A program made the translations under genes and the position numbers. Shown here in pieces: positions 1 through 9,414 of a stretch of DNA of 64,000 bases. This DNA is from Turnera subulata (lineage: Eukaryota; Streptophyta; Magnoliopsida; Malpighiales; Passifloraceae), in assembly GCA_028386065.3 (NCBI GenBank), contig JAKUCV010001047.1, positions 4,012-68,011 of the forward strand, written 5' to 3'. Each line of letters opens with the position of its first letter. Within the stretch, counting starts at the first letter, position 1. The notes beneath the pieces are model-generated. The model saw only the letters and a program-made list of their open reading frames with translations, had not been told where the DNA came from and did no database searches.

Positions 1-495
1 CCGTTATATGGGTTGGACGAATCCCCTCTGGATCATACAAAACCCACTACACACTTATCATATACCCAATGATTACCCTTAAGTCCACCCAGTTACGAAT
101 GACTAGGAATAATATCAAAGTATATGACTCACATGTTGGGAACCTTGACGATCTCAGGTCTAAGGACAATACATATAAGAATCGCTATCGACAAACATAT
201 AACGCTCCAAGTAGCATTCTTATGTGGGTCGGTCCAGCCCACAAGTTCTCTAACTTGTACCCGTATGTAGAATTCATATCACATATAAATTCTCAACAAA
301 CGCTAGTCATAACTTATTATTACAACCCATCCATAATAATAATCGACTAGGGACATTTAAGAATATATAATATTCTAGGGTTATAAATATGTGCAAGCGT
401 TTATCTCATAAACAATATTTATTGGAATAACCTTAATGTATATACACGACTATATGCGATCATCCATTGATTGGCTTTTGGGCATGTTACTAACA
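1..495 (-). mobile_element. Copia family 1 LTR fragment, cut by window edge
   Basis: This is a reverse-oriented LTR of the same copia family found complete at 50963-52454. It runs off the left edge and ends at the family terminus, which reads TGTTAGTAACATGCCC on the minus strand. It sits in the gag of the Athila-like gypsy element, because gag homology starts directly to its right. Its flanking five bases are GTCTT; the partner TSD lies outside the window. Confidence 0.8.
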
Positions 496-1046
496 GTCTT
501 TGGGATCAATTAGTTGCAGAGGTGATCCTAGTGGAATTCTAGGGTTGTTGCTGCATCACATGTGCACGAAGGGTCTCGTTCAGGCTAGCATAAAATTTTT
601 CCACAATCAGCCAATTTGGTAGGCCATGCTGTGGGATCTTCTTAGTGCGTCTTTAAATTCTTTCCCGCATATCGTAGAACGATTCATTGGCCTTTTGTTT
701 GAACTCCATTATATTGTTCCGAAATATCATGGCCATGCTGGGCGGGAAATATTTCTTCAGAAAAGCCTGGTATAGGGCAGCCCATGTATTAAATGTCCTA
801 GGAGCTTGTGCAGTCAACCAAGCCTTCGCCTTGTCCTTGAGTGAGAAAGGAAAAAGATGAAGCTTGGTGGCATCTTCGGAGGCTCCATTGACCTTGATTA
901 TGTCACAGATTTCTAGGAAATATTGCAAATGTTGATTTGGATCTTCAATAGAGGAGCCCCGAAGGGATTTTGCTGGACCATCTTGATAAGGGCTGGCATC
1001 AGCTCGAAGTTGTTTGCTTGCACAGTTGGGCAGACCACACTTGACT
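496..1046 (-). pseudogene. Athila-like Ty3/gypsy gag fragment
   Basis: Minus-strand gag (capsid) of a Ty3/gypsy retrotransposon. The longest open piece is 653-928 (91 codons) and carries the Retrotrans_gag signature: FPFSLKDKAKAWL, then a W followed by FLKKYFPP and FRNNIMEFKQ. Just past its stop the frame continues with a CPQHGLP-like segment (here IPQHGLPNWLIVEKFY) at about 560-650, typical of plant Athila/Tat gag. There are several stops, including the TAA that ends the 653-928 piece. The 5' part of the same gag lies at 3708-4026 beyond a copia insertion; pol should lie to the left of the window. It is not functional. Confidence 0.85.
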
Positions 1047-2543
1047 TGTAAGTAACCGGGTCATGCAATTTGACAATCGAATGCAACTAAATGCGCAGCG
1101 GAAATCCCGGTACTCATGGAGGATCCAAGTGAAGCAACTAAACCGAACAACAAAAACAAACATACATGAAACGGTTAGGATCTTTCACCTAATTGAAGAA
1201 CCGAATCAGCTAGAGCCGGAAGGATATCTTGCTCCTCTACAGTATCCACACGAACCGTCAATCATCGGTCGGAATCGTCTCACGATCTCCAACCCCCGAG
1301 CACTCCCGAACCGTAGTGCTAGCTACGGATTTCCGGGAGCTATATGTGGTGTTTATGGTATGTCTTTCTTTCACAAAGAAGAGAGGAAGAAGTGTGTGTG
1401 TTTCTTGCTCTGAAAAACCCAGAATTCAGATTACAAGAGAGAGTGAGAAGTGTCAAGAGTAATCTGATTACTTTACCCCCAATTAGTGCTAAGAGACAAT
1501 GGGATAATGGCCAACATATTGGCCCATTATCTTTTATGAGTATGTCTCCACTAATGTACAAACACTCATCACAGCACTAATTTGGTCCAATAATTCTGTC
1601 AATAATTGAACCAAACCAGCCCAAAACGACCCTGGTCCAACCACGGTCCAACCATGGTCCAACCACACCCGGTCGAACTATGGTCCAACCACGGTTCAAC
1701 CACCTGCTCGAATCAACGATTCTATGTGTGTGACCCTGTAGGCACTTGTAATATTCGGCAATAATTGTAAAATCTCATTTTACAATTATAAGTAAAGAGC
1801 GGCGTCTAGCAACACATCATTGCTACCTGAACAACAAGATCAGTATTGATTCATATGCCTTGCAAACATGTCATCGTCCCTTCGTCCCATTATCAAGATT
1901 AAACACGAGACATGGAATATGTCAATCTCGCATATGTTCAATCTCGGTTTCTTGATCCTCGAGTTAATCGCGTAGAACGGATACCTATGATATCACCATA
2001 TCATAATCCGAGCATGGCCATGCATTTCCGGTTCAACTCTATCAAGAAACCATCCGATAATATACCCGTTATATGGGTTGGACAAATCCCCTCTGGATCA
2101 TACAAAACCCACTACACATTTATCGTATACCCAATGATTACACTAAGGTCTACTTATTTACGAAATAGCCAAGAGTAATATCAAAGTATACGACTCATAT
2201 GTTGGAACCTTGATGATCTCAGGTCTAAGGACAATACATATAAGAACCGCTATCGACAAACATATAACGTTCCATGTAGCGTTCTTATGTGGGTCGGTCC
2301 AGTCCTCAAGTTCTCTAACTTGTACCCATATGTAGAATTCATATCACATATAAATTCATACGCTAGTCTTAATTTATTATTACAACCCATCCATAATAAT
2401 AATCGACTAGGGACATTTAAGAATATAAAATATTCTAGGGTTATAAATATGTGCAAGCGTTTATCTCATAAATGATATTTATTGTGTATACACGACTAAA
2501 AGCAATCATCCATTGATTGGCTTTTGGGCATATTACACTAACA
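1047..2543 (-). repeat. 3' LTR of rearranged copia (family 1)
   Basis: On the minus strand the LTR starts TGTTAGTGTAATATGCCC and ends CCGGTTACTTACA. Length is 1497 bp, matching the plus-strand copy of 1492 bp. Near 1630-1700 it holds a short minisatellite built from TGGTCCAACCA units. Confidence 0.88.
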
Positions 2544-2660
2544 ATCTTCCACTTGCACTAAAGCCAATCATACATGTATCTAATACCAATGAATGCAGCA
2601 TGACCATCATGCTTCCGCTATGTGAGAGACTTAGTCAACGGGTCTGTTACATTATGTCTC
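2544..2660 (-). other. Copia 3' internal stub with polypurine tract
   Basis: Adjacent to the LTR, the minus strand reads AGTGCAAGTGGAAGAT, the polypurine tract also seen at 50948-50962. Beyond it, homology to the last part of the family 1 internal region continues to about 2655, where it breaks into LTR sequence. The junction is placed to within about 10 bp. Confidence 0.75.
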
Positions 2661-3702
2661 CACATAACCATGTCTCTACTAATGTACAAACACTCATCAC
2701 AGCACTAATTTGGCCTAATAATTCTGTCAATAATTGAACCAAACCAGCCCAAAATGACCCTGGTCCAATCATGGTCCAACCACGGTCCAACCATGGTCCA
2801 ACCACACCCGGTCGAACCATGGTCCAACCACGGTTCAACCACCTGCTCGAATCAACAATTCTATGTGTGTGACCCTGTAGGCACTTGTAACATTCGGCAA
2901 TAATTGTAAAATCTCATTTTACAATTATAAGCAAAGAGCGGCGTCTAGCAACACATCATTGCTACCCGAACGACAAGATCAGTACTGATTCATATGCCTT
3001 GCAAACATGTCATCGTCCCTTCGTCCCATCATCAAGATTAAACACGAGACATGGAATATGTCAATCTCGCATATGTTCAATCTCGGTTTCTTGATCCTCG
3101 AGTTATTCGCGTAAAACGGATACCTATGATATCACCATATCATAATCCGAGCATGGCCATGCATTTCCGGTTCAACTCTATCAAGAAACCATCCGATAAT
3201 ATACCCGTTATATGGGTTGGACAAATCCCCTCTGGATCATACAAAATCCACTACACATTTATCATATACCCAATGATTACACTAAGGTCTACTCATTTAC
3301 GAAATAGCCAAGAGTAATATCAAAGTATACGACTCATATGTTGGGAACCTTGATGATCTCAGGTCTAAGCACAATACATATAGGAACCGCTATCGACAAA
3401 CATATAACGTTCCATGTAGCGTTCTTATGTGGGTCGGTCCAGTCCTCAAGTTCTCTAACTTGTACCCGTATGTAGAATTCATATCACATATAAATTCTCA
3501 ACATACACTAGTCTTAATTTATTATTACAACCCATCCATAATAATAATCGACTAGGGACATTTAAGAATATAAAATATTCTAGGGTTATAAATATGTGCA
3601 AGCGTTTATCTCATAAACTATATTTATTGGAATAACCTTAATGTGTATACATGACTACAAGCAATCATCCATTGATTGGCTTTTGGGTATGTTACACTAA
3701 CA
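2661..3702 (-). repeat. Truncated 5' LTR of copia (family 1)
   Basis: About 1.04 kb colinear with 1535-2543, ending at the family terminus and followed by TSD TGACT. The part of the LTR nearest the internal region is missing, so the deletion removed the LTR 3' end together with the PBS, gag and pol. Confidence 0.82.
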
Positions 3703-3707
3703 TGACT

Positions 3708-4026
3708 GTGCAAGAGTTGCATCTGGGATAGAGAAGTCTCAGACAGGCCTTCCCCGAGGCCCGAATTGAACTCCCTCATTATGATCAGCCATTTCTCCTT
3801 CGGTCGAAGTGCCGTCCTCTGATTCCTTCTCGAGCCGAAGTATACGGAATTTGGCCCAAAAGTTTCTTTCGATCTCGGGATCTAACTTTCCAGGTGGTAC
3901 TCCCGAGCTCCTAGTATTCATGCACCAAAGAGATCTGAAGAAGAAAACGCACTGAACAAACGGGTGAAGAAAGAAAAGAAAAATCTAGATTAACCAAATC
4001 ACAAAGTCAAATAATATTAACGCCGG
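3708..4026 (-). pseudogene. Athila-like gag N-terminus and leader
   Basis: Start of the gypsy polyprotein, between the PBS at 4044 and the copia insertion at 3702. The open piece 3739-3921 (60 codons, minus) contains PEIERNFWAKFR and MADHNEGVQFGPRG, like the gag N-termini of Athila/Tat elements. An in-frame TGA follows GRPV, after which the same frame reads DFSIPDATLAQSC up to the copia insertion. The start methionine at 3921 is plausible but not proven. Confidence 0.72.
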
Positions 4027-4044
4027 TCCCCGGCAACGGCACCA
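4027..4044 (-). other. Primer binding site, tRNA-Asp type
   Basis: The plus strand reads TCCCCGGCAACGGCACCA, which equals the 3' end of plant tRNA-Asp apart from one base (GGCGCCA in the tRNA). On the minus strand this is the PBS, six bases from the LTR end at 4051. It fixes the orientation of the gypsy element as minus and supports the Athila-like assignment. Confidence 0.88.
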
Positions 4045-5119
4045 AAAATTTGATAGCCTTCTGCAAGTAAACATGGTGTTGTAGTACCAAGGTCATCTCA
4101 CAAGGATCTTTGCTAAGTACTATTAACAATGTGATACGCGATTATCTAGAAAATAAGGCCTCAAAGAGGAGTCGATTGAGTGGTGCAAAATAATTGAAAA
4201 AGTAAACAGCAAGAATGATAAATGAGATGACAATGATGAGAAAACACCTAGGACTTTGGGGAATCCCTTGCCACAATTTTCATGCAATTAAGTGCAACAT
4301 AACCAAGCCGTATCCTGTCACTACATGACCTGCCTGTGTAGATCTGATATTAAATCCTAAAAATACTCTTCTTTTAAAGAACCGGTAAACTCAATTAGAT
4401 CAATAACCTACTTTTGTAAGCCGTAAAACCCCTTCCTAACTTATTTCCACTATCCATTTGCCAGTGTTGAAATAAATCAAGAGCTTTCCTTACCTTTAAG
4501 TCTCCAATAGAAAGCATGCCCCTCCCGACGTTGGTTTCTAAAGCCCGGTCTAAGATTTTCTATAGGAAACTGACGCTGTCACTTAACAATCTCCTATTGT
4601 GGATTTAAGCTAATTCTTGATCAGGCAACTAACTTAATTAAGCATCAAAGACCAGATGAAAGAAGAATAATTAAAAGAAAAAATATTTTAATTAAATTTG
4701 CGTGAAAATAATGACAAGATCATCCCTTAATCCTAGATAAAGGAATTAGCTAGACATAATTTGAGAAGGAGCAATCACATGAAAATAATTCAACATTAAA
4801 TTCAAGAGGAAAATTAATTACAAGATAAATGACCAACCTTGAACCAAGTGATGAAGTCTTCCCAGAATAATTTCCAACTACAAACTAGTAAGCTAGGTAT
4901 TTGTTACAAGGAAGAAAAGAAAATACAAATAAAGTCCTAGCCTAATGCGTGTGGAGTCACAAACTAGAAGCCCCCCTTTCTTGGATTTATGCGTGGCTTT
5001 TATAGTGGAGGGAGGGGGACCGTTGTTTGGCTGTGAGCAATCTGCCAAGATTGCCAAAATCAATTGCATGCAGTGGAAGTGGCGGAAGAAAGGGTCAACT
5101 TTGACCAACTACTCCTCAT

Positions 5120-5330
5120 GGGTTTTTGGTACAGTTGGTACCCAACTTTCTTACGTTGGGTCAATCATGTACCTACAACTTTTCTCGAGACAATCATATA
5201 CCTGGAGTTTTTACGGGCAGGTCAATCATGGGTCTCAGGCTAGGTATGTGCTGACGTGGATGCTGCCCAAAATTGGGTTGCTGCCCGTTGCTCAAAACGA
5301 CGTCGTATTACCGCAATACGACGTCGTTTC
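5120..5330 (+). repeat. MULE left terminal inverted repeat
   Basis: Pairs with the reverse complement of about 6900-7092 with a few mismatches and small gaps. Its inner end contains two copies of ACGACGTCGT (5297-5306, 5318-5327), themselves in inverted arrangement. Confidence 0.85.
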
Positions 5331-5390
5331 ACGTCCACGTGTCAAACATAAGACCCACTCAATCCCCAACAATTGACCCCGTTTTTCTGC

Positions 5391-5452
5391 CTTGGCTCTC
5401 TCCCGGTTTAAAAGGTTCAACCTTGGCTCTCTCCCGGTTTAAAAGGTTCAAC
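5391..5452. repeat. 31-bp tandem duplication inside MULE
   Basis: Two identical adjacent 31-bp units, each starting CTTGGCTCTCTCCCGG (5391-5421 and 5422-5452). A further duplication built on GGCAACAAAAAAATTAACCA occurs at 5737-5848. Confidence 0.9.
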
Positions 5453-6164
5453 CTTACCCAAACGTTACCATTTCCACTTTAAAACCCAAATTTTTTGTTT
5501 CTTTTTTTTGTTTTACTTTTTCCTTTCTTCGGTTAAACTTTTACAAATTTTTTTTCAAAAAATAAATTTAGATGGGAAGAGGAAGAGCCTCATAAATCCG
5601 AGTTAGTCTTTTAAAAACATAACCAACTATTAATCCTACTCAAATTAAAGATACAATCCCACTTTACTTATTAACCCTCTCCTTAATCTTTGCCTAATAT
5701 TATCTTTCATAACCAGTTTTATTTTAAAAAATTAAAGGCAACAAAAAAATTAACCACCACATGGCAACCACCACCACCGTCCACCACCACCACTATCTCT
5801 TGGCAACAAAAAAATTAACCACCATCGTCCACCACCACCACTATCTCTTCATCTGCCCTCCCAACAGATCCTACAAAATCAACACGCAAAACCATCTCAA
5901 CCATACGCAGCTCACGTGAGAACACCACCAATAACGACAACCACCAACCAAATCCGGCCAGCAAGCATGCATCTTCAATCTGCAAGCAAATCGGAAGCCG
6001 TGCTCCACCATCAACAACACCATCTCTACAATTCCTCATCAATAACACGAAGCCACAAACCCTCTAAATTCAGCTCAGATTCATGACCTCACCCTCCTCT
6101 CCAATACCATGCGCCATCATAGGGAACCACGCCACTGCTACTGCTGCGATGTGGTGATACTGTG

Positions 6165-6475
6165 ATACGGGGAGAGGACGGCCATGGTGGTTTGAGGCAA
6201 GGGAGAGGAGGAGGGTTGTGAGTGGAGGAGTGATAATTTTCTTTTTTGTTTATGGTGGCTGAAAGGAAACAAAACTAGAAGAAGAAGATATGTCATCGTA
6301 GGTAGGCGGTCATGGTGGTTTGAAGCGAGGAATTGAGGGGGTTGTGAGTTATAGTTTTTTTCCTTTTGTCTTTGGTGGCTTTAAGGAAATCAAAATCACA
6401 TAAAGACACCCTAGGCGGCGGTCATGGTGGTTTGAGGCGAGTATGTGGTGATGTGTAGTGGGGAGGAGTGATAAA
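6165..6475. repeat. Three degenerate repeats of about 120 bp inside MULE
   Basis: The phrase CATGGTGGTTTGA recurs at about 6183, 6312 and 6424, each followed by GGTTGTGAGT-like or GGAGGAGTG-like text. Units are diverged and of unequal length. Confidence 0.7.
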
Positions 6476-6899
6476 TAGTTCCTTATAGGGTGTGAGATAG
6501 ATTTTTTATGGTTTTTCCTTCTCACACGGATTTTTAAAAAATTAATTCTATGATTTTAAAATGGCACAAGTTATTATGTAGTACTTAACTGGAAAAAAAA
6601 ATTGTGTAGTTTGGTGGTAAGTGCACTTGGGTATTTTTTTTTTGGACCGACTACATTTAATTTTTTAGAGTTAAAAATTAGGTAGAATTTAAAATAATAA
6701 TAAAAAATAGAAATTTATAAAGATTATCAAACAATTATAAAAAGGAAACTATAAAAATTATCCAATCAAACTCGGGGCTGGGATTGGTTTGGTTTGGGAT
6801 ACTAAATAGTCGCGACCCGAGATGGTATGCCCGGTTCGTTTTCGGGACCCACGGCGGGGGCCATCTGTGCCACATGTATCCAAAACGATGTCGCCCATA

Positions 6900-7092
6900 T
6901 TCAATACGACGTCGTTTTGTGCGGCGGGCAGCGGGTCAGAATCGGGCAGCATCCACGTCAGCACATACCCAGCCCGAGACCCATGACTGACCTGCCCGTT
7001 AAAATTCCAGGTACATAAATGTCTCGAGAAAAGTTGTAGGTACATGATTGACCCAACATAAGAAAGTTGGGTACCAACTGTACCAAAAACCC
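6900..7092 (-). repeat. MULE right terminal inverted repeat
   Basis: Reverse complement of the left TIR. It contains one full ACGACGTCGT at 6906-6915 and a decayed ACGATGTCG just inside it. Confidence 0.85.
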
Positions 7093-7433
7093 ACTCCTCA
7101 TTCGCTTACCAAGGTGACGACATGTGTAAGAGCCCAACTTTGAATAATTTTTTACCACAAGTGGCAAGCTCAAATCTTTCCTGGAAAATCTCCCACAAAT
7201 CTTAGGTAGAAACAATCTGCACCCAACTTGTGATGTAATTCCAAGTTAATCAAAATTTTTTGATTTAATTTAAAGAAGTCCCTAAAATCCTTATTTCGTG
7301 CACAAAAGACCCTGCATACTAGGATAAGAATTTAATAAAATAAAATACTAGAAAATAAATAAATAAATACTAAAAATAAGGCAATAAATCACAAAATAAC
7401 CCCCAAAATTATGTGTAAAATATGTACACATCA

Positions 7434-7818
7434 ATTCCTAAATACCGAACGTTGATTATCCAGTTGACAAAGATGAGATTATTCTTTGTCAACAACCCGA
7501 TAGATGAGATGATTCTATCGCCTCGGGATGAGATGATTCCCGAAAACCATAACCTGGGATGAGATGATTCCTTATCAACAACCCGATAGATGAGATGATT
7601 TTATCACCTCGGGATGAGATGATTCCCGAAAATCTGAGATGAGATGATTCCCAGAAACCGAGGGATAGTTCCTCAAAACTTCAGGATGAGATGATTCTTG
7701 AAGAGGAGGATGCTCCGAAACTTGGCCCACACACCACACATTTATCATTCAAATTTGGTTGCTCCTTTCTTACGTTGTTTCGTCCTTAGTCCCTAAGAAC
7801 TCATCGACGAGGGGCATC
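7434..7818 (+). other. 3' internal end of Tat/Ogre-like gypsy element
   Basis: Non-coding DNA directly upstream of the plus-strand LTR at 7819. Its last bases, GACGAGGGGCATC, form a polypurine-rich tract as expected next to a 3' LTR. The rest of the element is cut off on the left by the Athila-like LTR, which ends at 7433. Most of the interval is filled by the hairpin array described separately. Confidence 0.65.
7463..7703. repeat. Array of eight hairpins sharing one loop
   Basis: Eight short inverted repeats flank the 11-mer ATGAGATGATT (first copy ATGAGATTATT). Stem/loop positions: 7463-7493 (GTTGACAAAG/CTTTGTCAAC, 10 bp perfect), 7498-7520 (CGATAG/CTATCG), 7523-7543 (TCGGG/CCCGA), about 7549-7574 (imperfect), 7585-7605 (GATAG/TTATC), 7609-7629 (TCGGG/CCCGA), 7633-7655 (TCTGAG/CCCAGA, one mismatch) and 7679-7703 (CTTCAGG/CTTGAAG). 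Part of it (CAACAACCCGATAG to CCCGAAAA) is also duplicated as a direct repeat of about 86 bp. Confidence 0.88.
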
Positions 7819-7870
7819 TGTGAACACTCACATTTGACCCATGAACATTTTACAAAAATTAGATTCCAAA

Positions 7871-8123
7871 CATGCTTAAACTTGAGGTTAATGAGATGAT
7901 TTGATTTTGAGTTAAGGCATGATAAGAATTTAACTTAGTAGAACTAATGTATTTTGATAATCTAAACCTTTGTGCCTTTAAACCTTAGGATTAATGAGAT
8001 GATTTAATCTTAAGGTAAAACACATAATAAGATTTATTTACATTAAAATACATTTCATTGCTTGGGCTTATTTAGTTGTTTTTAACTCAATTATAATGAG
8101 ATGATTTATTTTTGGGTTAGAAA
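7871..8123. repeat. Three long-armed hairpins with the same loop, in LTR
   Basis: The same 11-mer ATGAGATGATT is the loop of three longer imperfect inverted repeats: 7871-7921 (20-bp arms), 7982-8016 (12-bp arms ACCTTAGGATTA/TAATCTTAAGGT) and 8079-8123 (17-bp arms). Most arm mismatches are transitions. Confidence 0.85.
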
Positions 8124-8439
8124 TAGATATAAGGGTCCATGTAAATGAATTCCCCAGAGTTTATCCAGCCCCTTAACACATTTCTCGCAGACTAATTTAG
8201 CTCTAAATTTCGTGGAAAATCAGAGCTAAATCATCCTTTATGTGGAAATGTTGTTTTTGGTATGATTTAGTATGAAATGAGTGTTAATGTATAATTAATC
8301 AGTTATGGAATGATTTAGGGGAGTGATGATCAAGTAATTGAGTAATTCTGGTTGATTGGGGGTTGATTACGCGGTAGGATCAAATCAGGGCTGAATTAGG
8401 GGGATTGGGGGTCGAAAAAGGAAAGAACGGGAGTCACGA

Positions 8440-8552
8440 AGGGAGACCGGCGGTCATCTCGCGACGACTGCCAGGTGCTGGCGGACATCCCCACATGACC
8501 GCCGGCACTGGTGGTCATCCAGCAGATGACCGCCAGTAGTGGCGGTCATGGG
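8440..8552. repeat. GC-rich palindrome cluster in LTR
   Basis: Repeated GGCGGTCAT/ATGACCGCC words in both orientations. The best is a perfect 10-bp stem ATGACCGCCA/TGGCGGTCAT with loop GTAG at 8526-8549; a weaker one is GACCGCC/GGTGGTC just upstream. Confidence 0.8.
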
Positions 8553-9414
8553 TGCCCAAAATCCCCGATTTTTCCGATTTTGTTTCTAATTCGATCCTAC
8601 GCGGTTTTGGACCAGATTTTCGGGCATAATCTTTACCATTAAGCAGGTCCACGCCCCCTAGGCTTCTCAGAATACTACAAATAGTACCCCTCAAATATAT
8701 TTCAGGGGACACACAACATTCTTCACATACACACCCATACGCTATTGTTGCTTGGAGAAACTCTACCTCTCCAAGTTTAGAAATATATTAGGCAGAAACT
8801 CTGGAGAGATTTCGTGGGGACTGTCAGTAGTTGTCCAGCAAAGAGGAATCAAGAAGAGGGTCAACCATAGAGCTAAGGAGTGGCAAGAAGATGGCTGGAG
8901 AACACAACACATTGCAAGGAGGTAAAGAAGGGCTACAGGAGGTAACACTAAACTCTTTTGATTGATACTTTGCTGATTACATGCTGATGCTTTTGACGAT
9001 GTAAGTGGCGACATAATGCCATGCTTAGAACTACGTGGCTTTGACCCCGGTCACTCGGGTATGTAGGTAGTCTCGGTTTTACAACGGGATGCAAGCCAAA
9101 TTTTCTTCTTCTTCCCTTCTCTTTATTTTCCACACAAGCACACCTACATAAGGAACATTTGTATCTTACAATTGCACAACGTCTCGACCCAACATGGATG
9201 GGTGCCTAACACCTTCCCATCCATGACGAACCCCCGATCCCATGTCTTTGATTCACCACGACCATGTAGCCTAAAGGAGCACACTAAAATTTTTCCTAAA
9301 TTTTGCCCTTAATAAAATTTGGGTGGCGACTCCATTAACATGGGATTGACCCGAGGAAGAAGGTAAAAAGGAATAGGTGAATAGGCCCAAGTGATTTTGG
9401 GTCGGGTATTCACA

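Larger units (their letters stand above)
1047..3702 (-). mobile_element. Rearranged copia element, family 1
   Basis: Minus-strand Ty1/copia insertion bounded by perfect 5-bp TSDs TGACT at 1042-1046 and 3703-3707, within the gag of the Athila-like element. Order from left: a full 3' LTR (1047-2543), a short 3' internal stub with PPT (2544 to about 2660), then a 5'-truncated copy of the other LTR (about 2661-3702). Gag and nearly all of pol are deleted. Family membership follows from near-identity to 50963-52454 and to the internal end at 50820-50962. Confidence 0.9.
5120..7092. mobile_element. Non-autonomous Mutator-like element (MULE)
   Basis: A 1973-bp element bounded by a perfect 9-bp TSD, ACTCCTCAT, at 5111-5119 and 7093-7101. 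The ends are long inverted repeats beginning GGGTTTTTGGTACAGTTGG. A 9-bp TSD with roughly 200-bp TIRs is the hallmark of MULEs. No MuDR transposase is visible, so it must depend on a transposase in trans. The interior holds several tandem duplications and pyrimidine-rich DNA that could be captured host sequence, but I recognise no gene. It interrupts the Athila-like LTR. Confidence 0.9.
4051..7433 (-). repeat. 5' LTR of Athila-like gypsy, with MULE inside
   Basis: On the minus strand the LTR begins TGATGTGTACATATTTTACA at 7433 and ends GGCTATCA at 4051, with TGAT/ATCA terminal inverted bases. Removing the MULE and one TSD copy leaves about 1.4 kb. The 3' partner LTR lies left of the window, so the TSD cannot be checked. 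No coding sequence of its own is visible. Confidence 0.8.
7819..9414 (+). repeat. 3' LTR of Tat/Ogre-like gypsy element
   Basis: A 1596-bp LTR beginning TGTGAACACTCACA and ending GGGTCGGGTATTCACA, with TGTGAA/TTCACA terminal inverted bases. Near its 3' end it has the phrase TTTGGGTGGCGACTCC, which I associate with Tat/Ogre LTRs. To its right, chromovirus integrase homology starts at once (9415), so the element was inserted there. The expected TSD begins GACAG; the partner is lost or outside. The small ORFs inside are not genes. Confidence 0.78.

Noticed and set aside
4027..4044. tRNA-Asp gene fragment
   Set aside because: Only the 18 bases of the tRNA 3' end are present, directly next to an LTR terminus, which is the primer-binding-site arrangement.
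4945..5376. 143-codon plus-strand ORF
   Set aside because: It crosses the border between the Athila-like LTR and the MULE TIR (TSD at 5111-5119), so it is a chance frame made by the insertion.
7463..8123. CRISPR-like or tandem-repeat interpretation of the ATGAGATGATT array
   Set aside because: The host is a plant. The conserved part is an 11-base hairpin loop, spacing is irregular, and the flanks are self-complementary rather than independent spacers.
7463..8123. Hammerhead ribozyme (retrozyme) motif
   Set aside because: The GATGAG text resembles part of the hammerhead core, but the required CUGAUGA followed by GAAA arrangement is not present.
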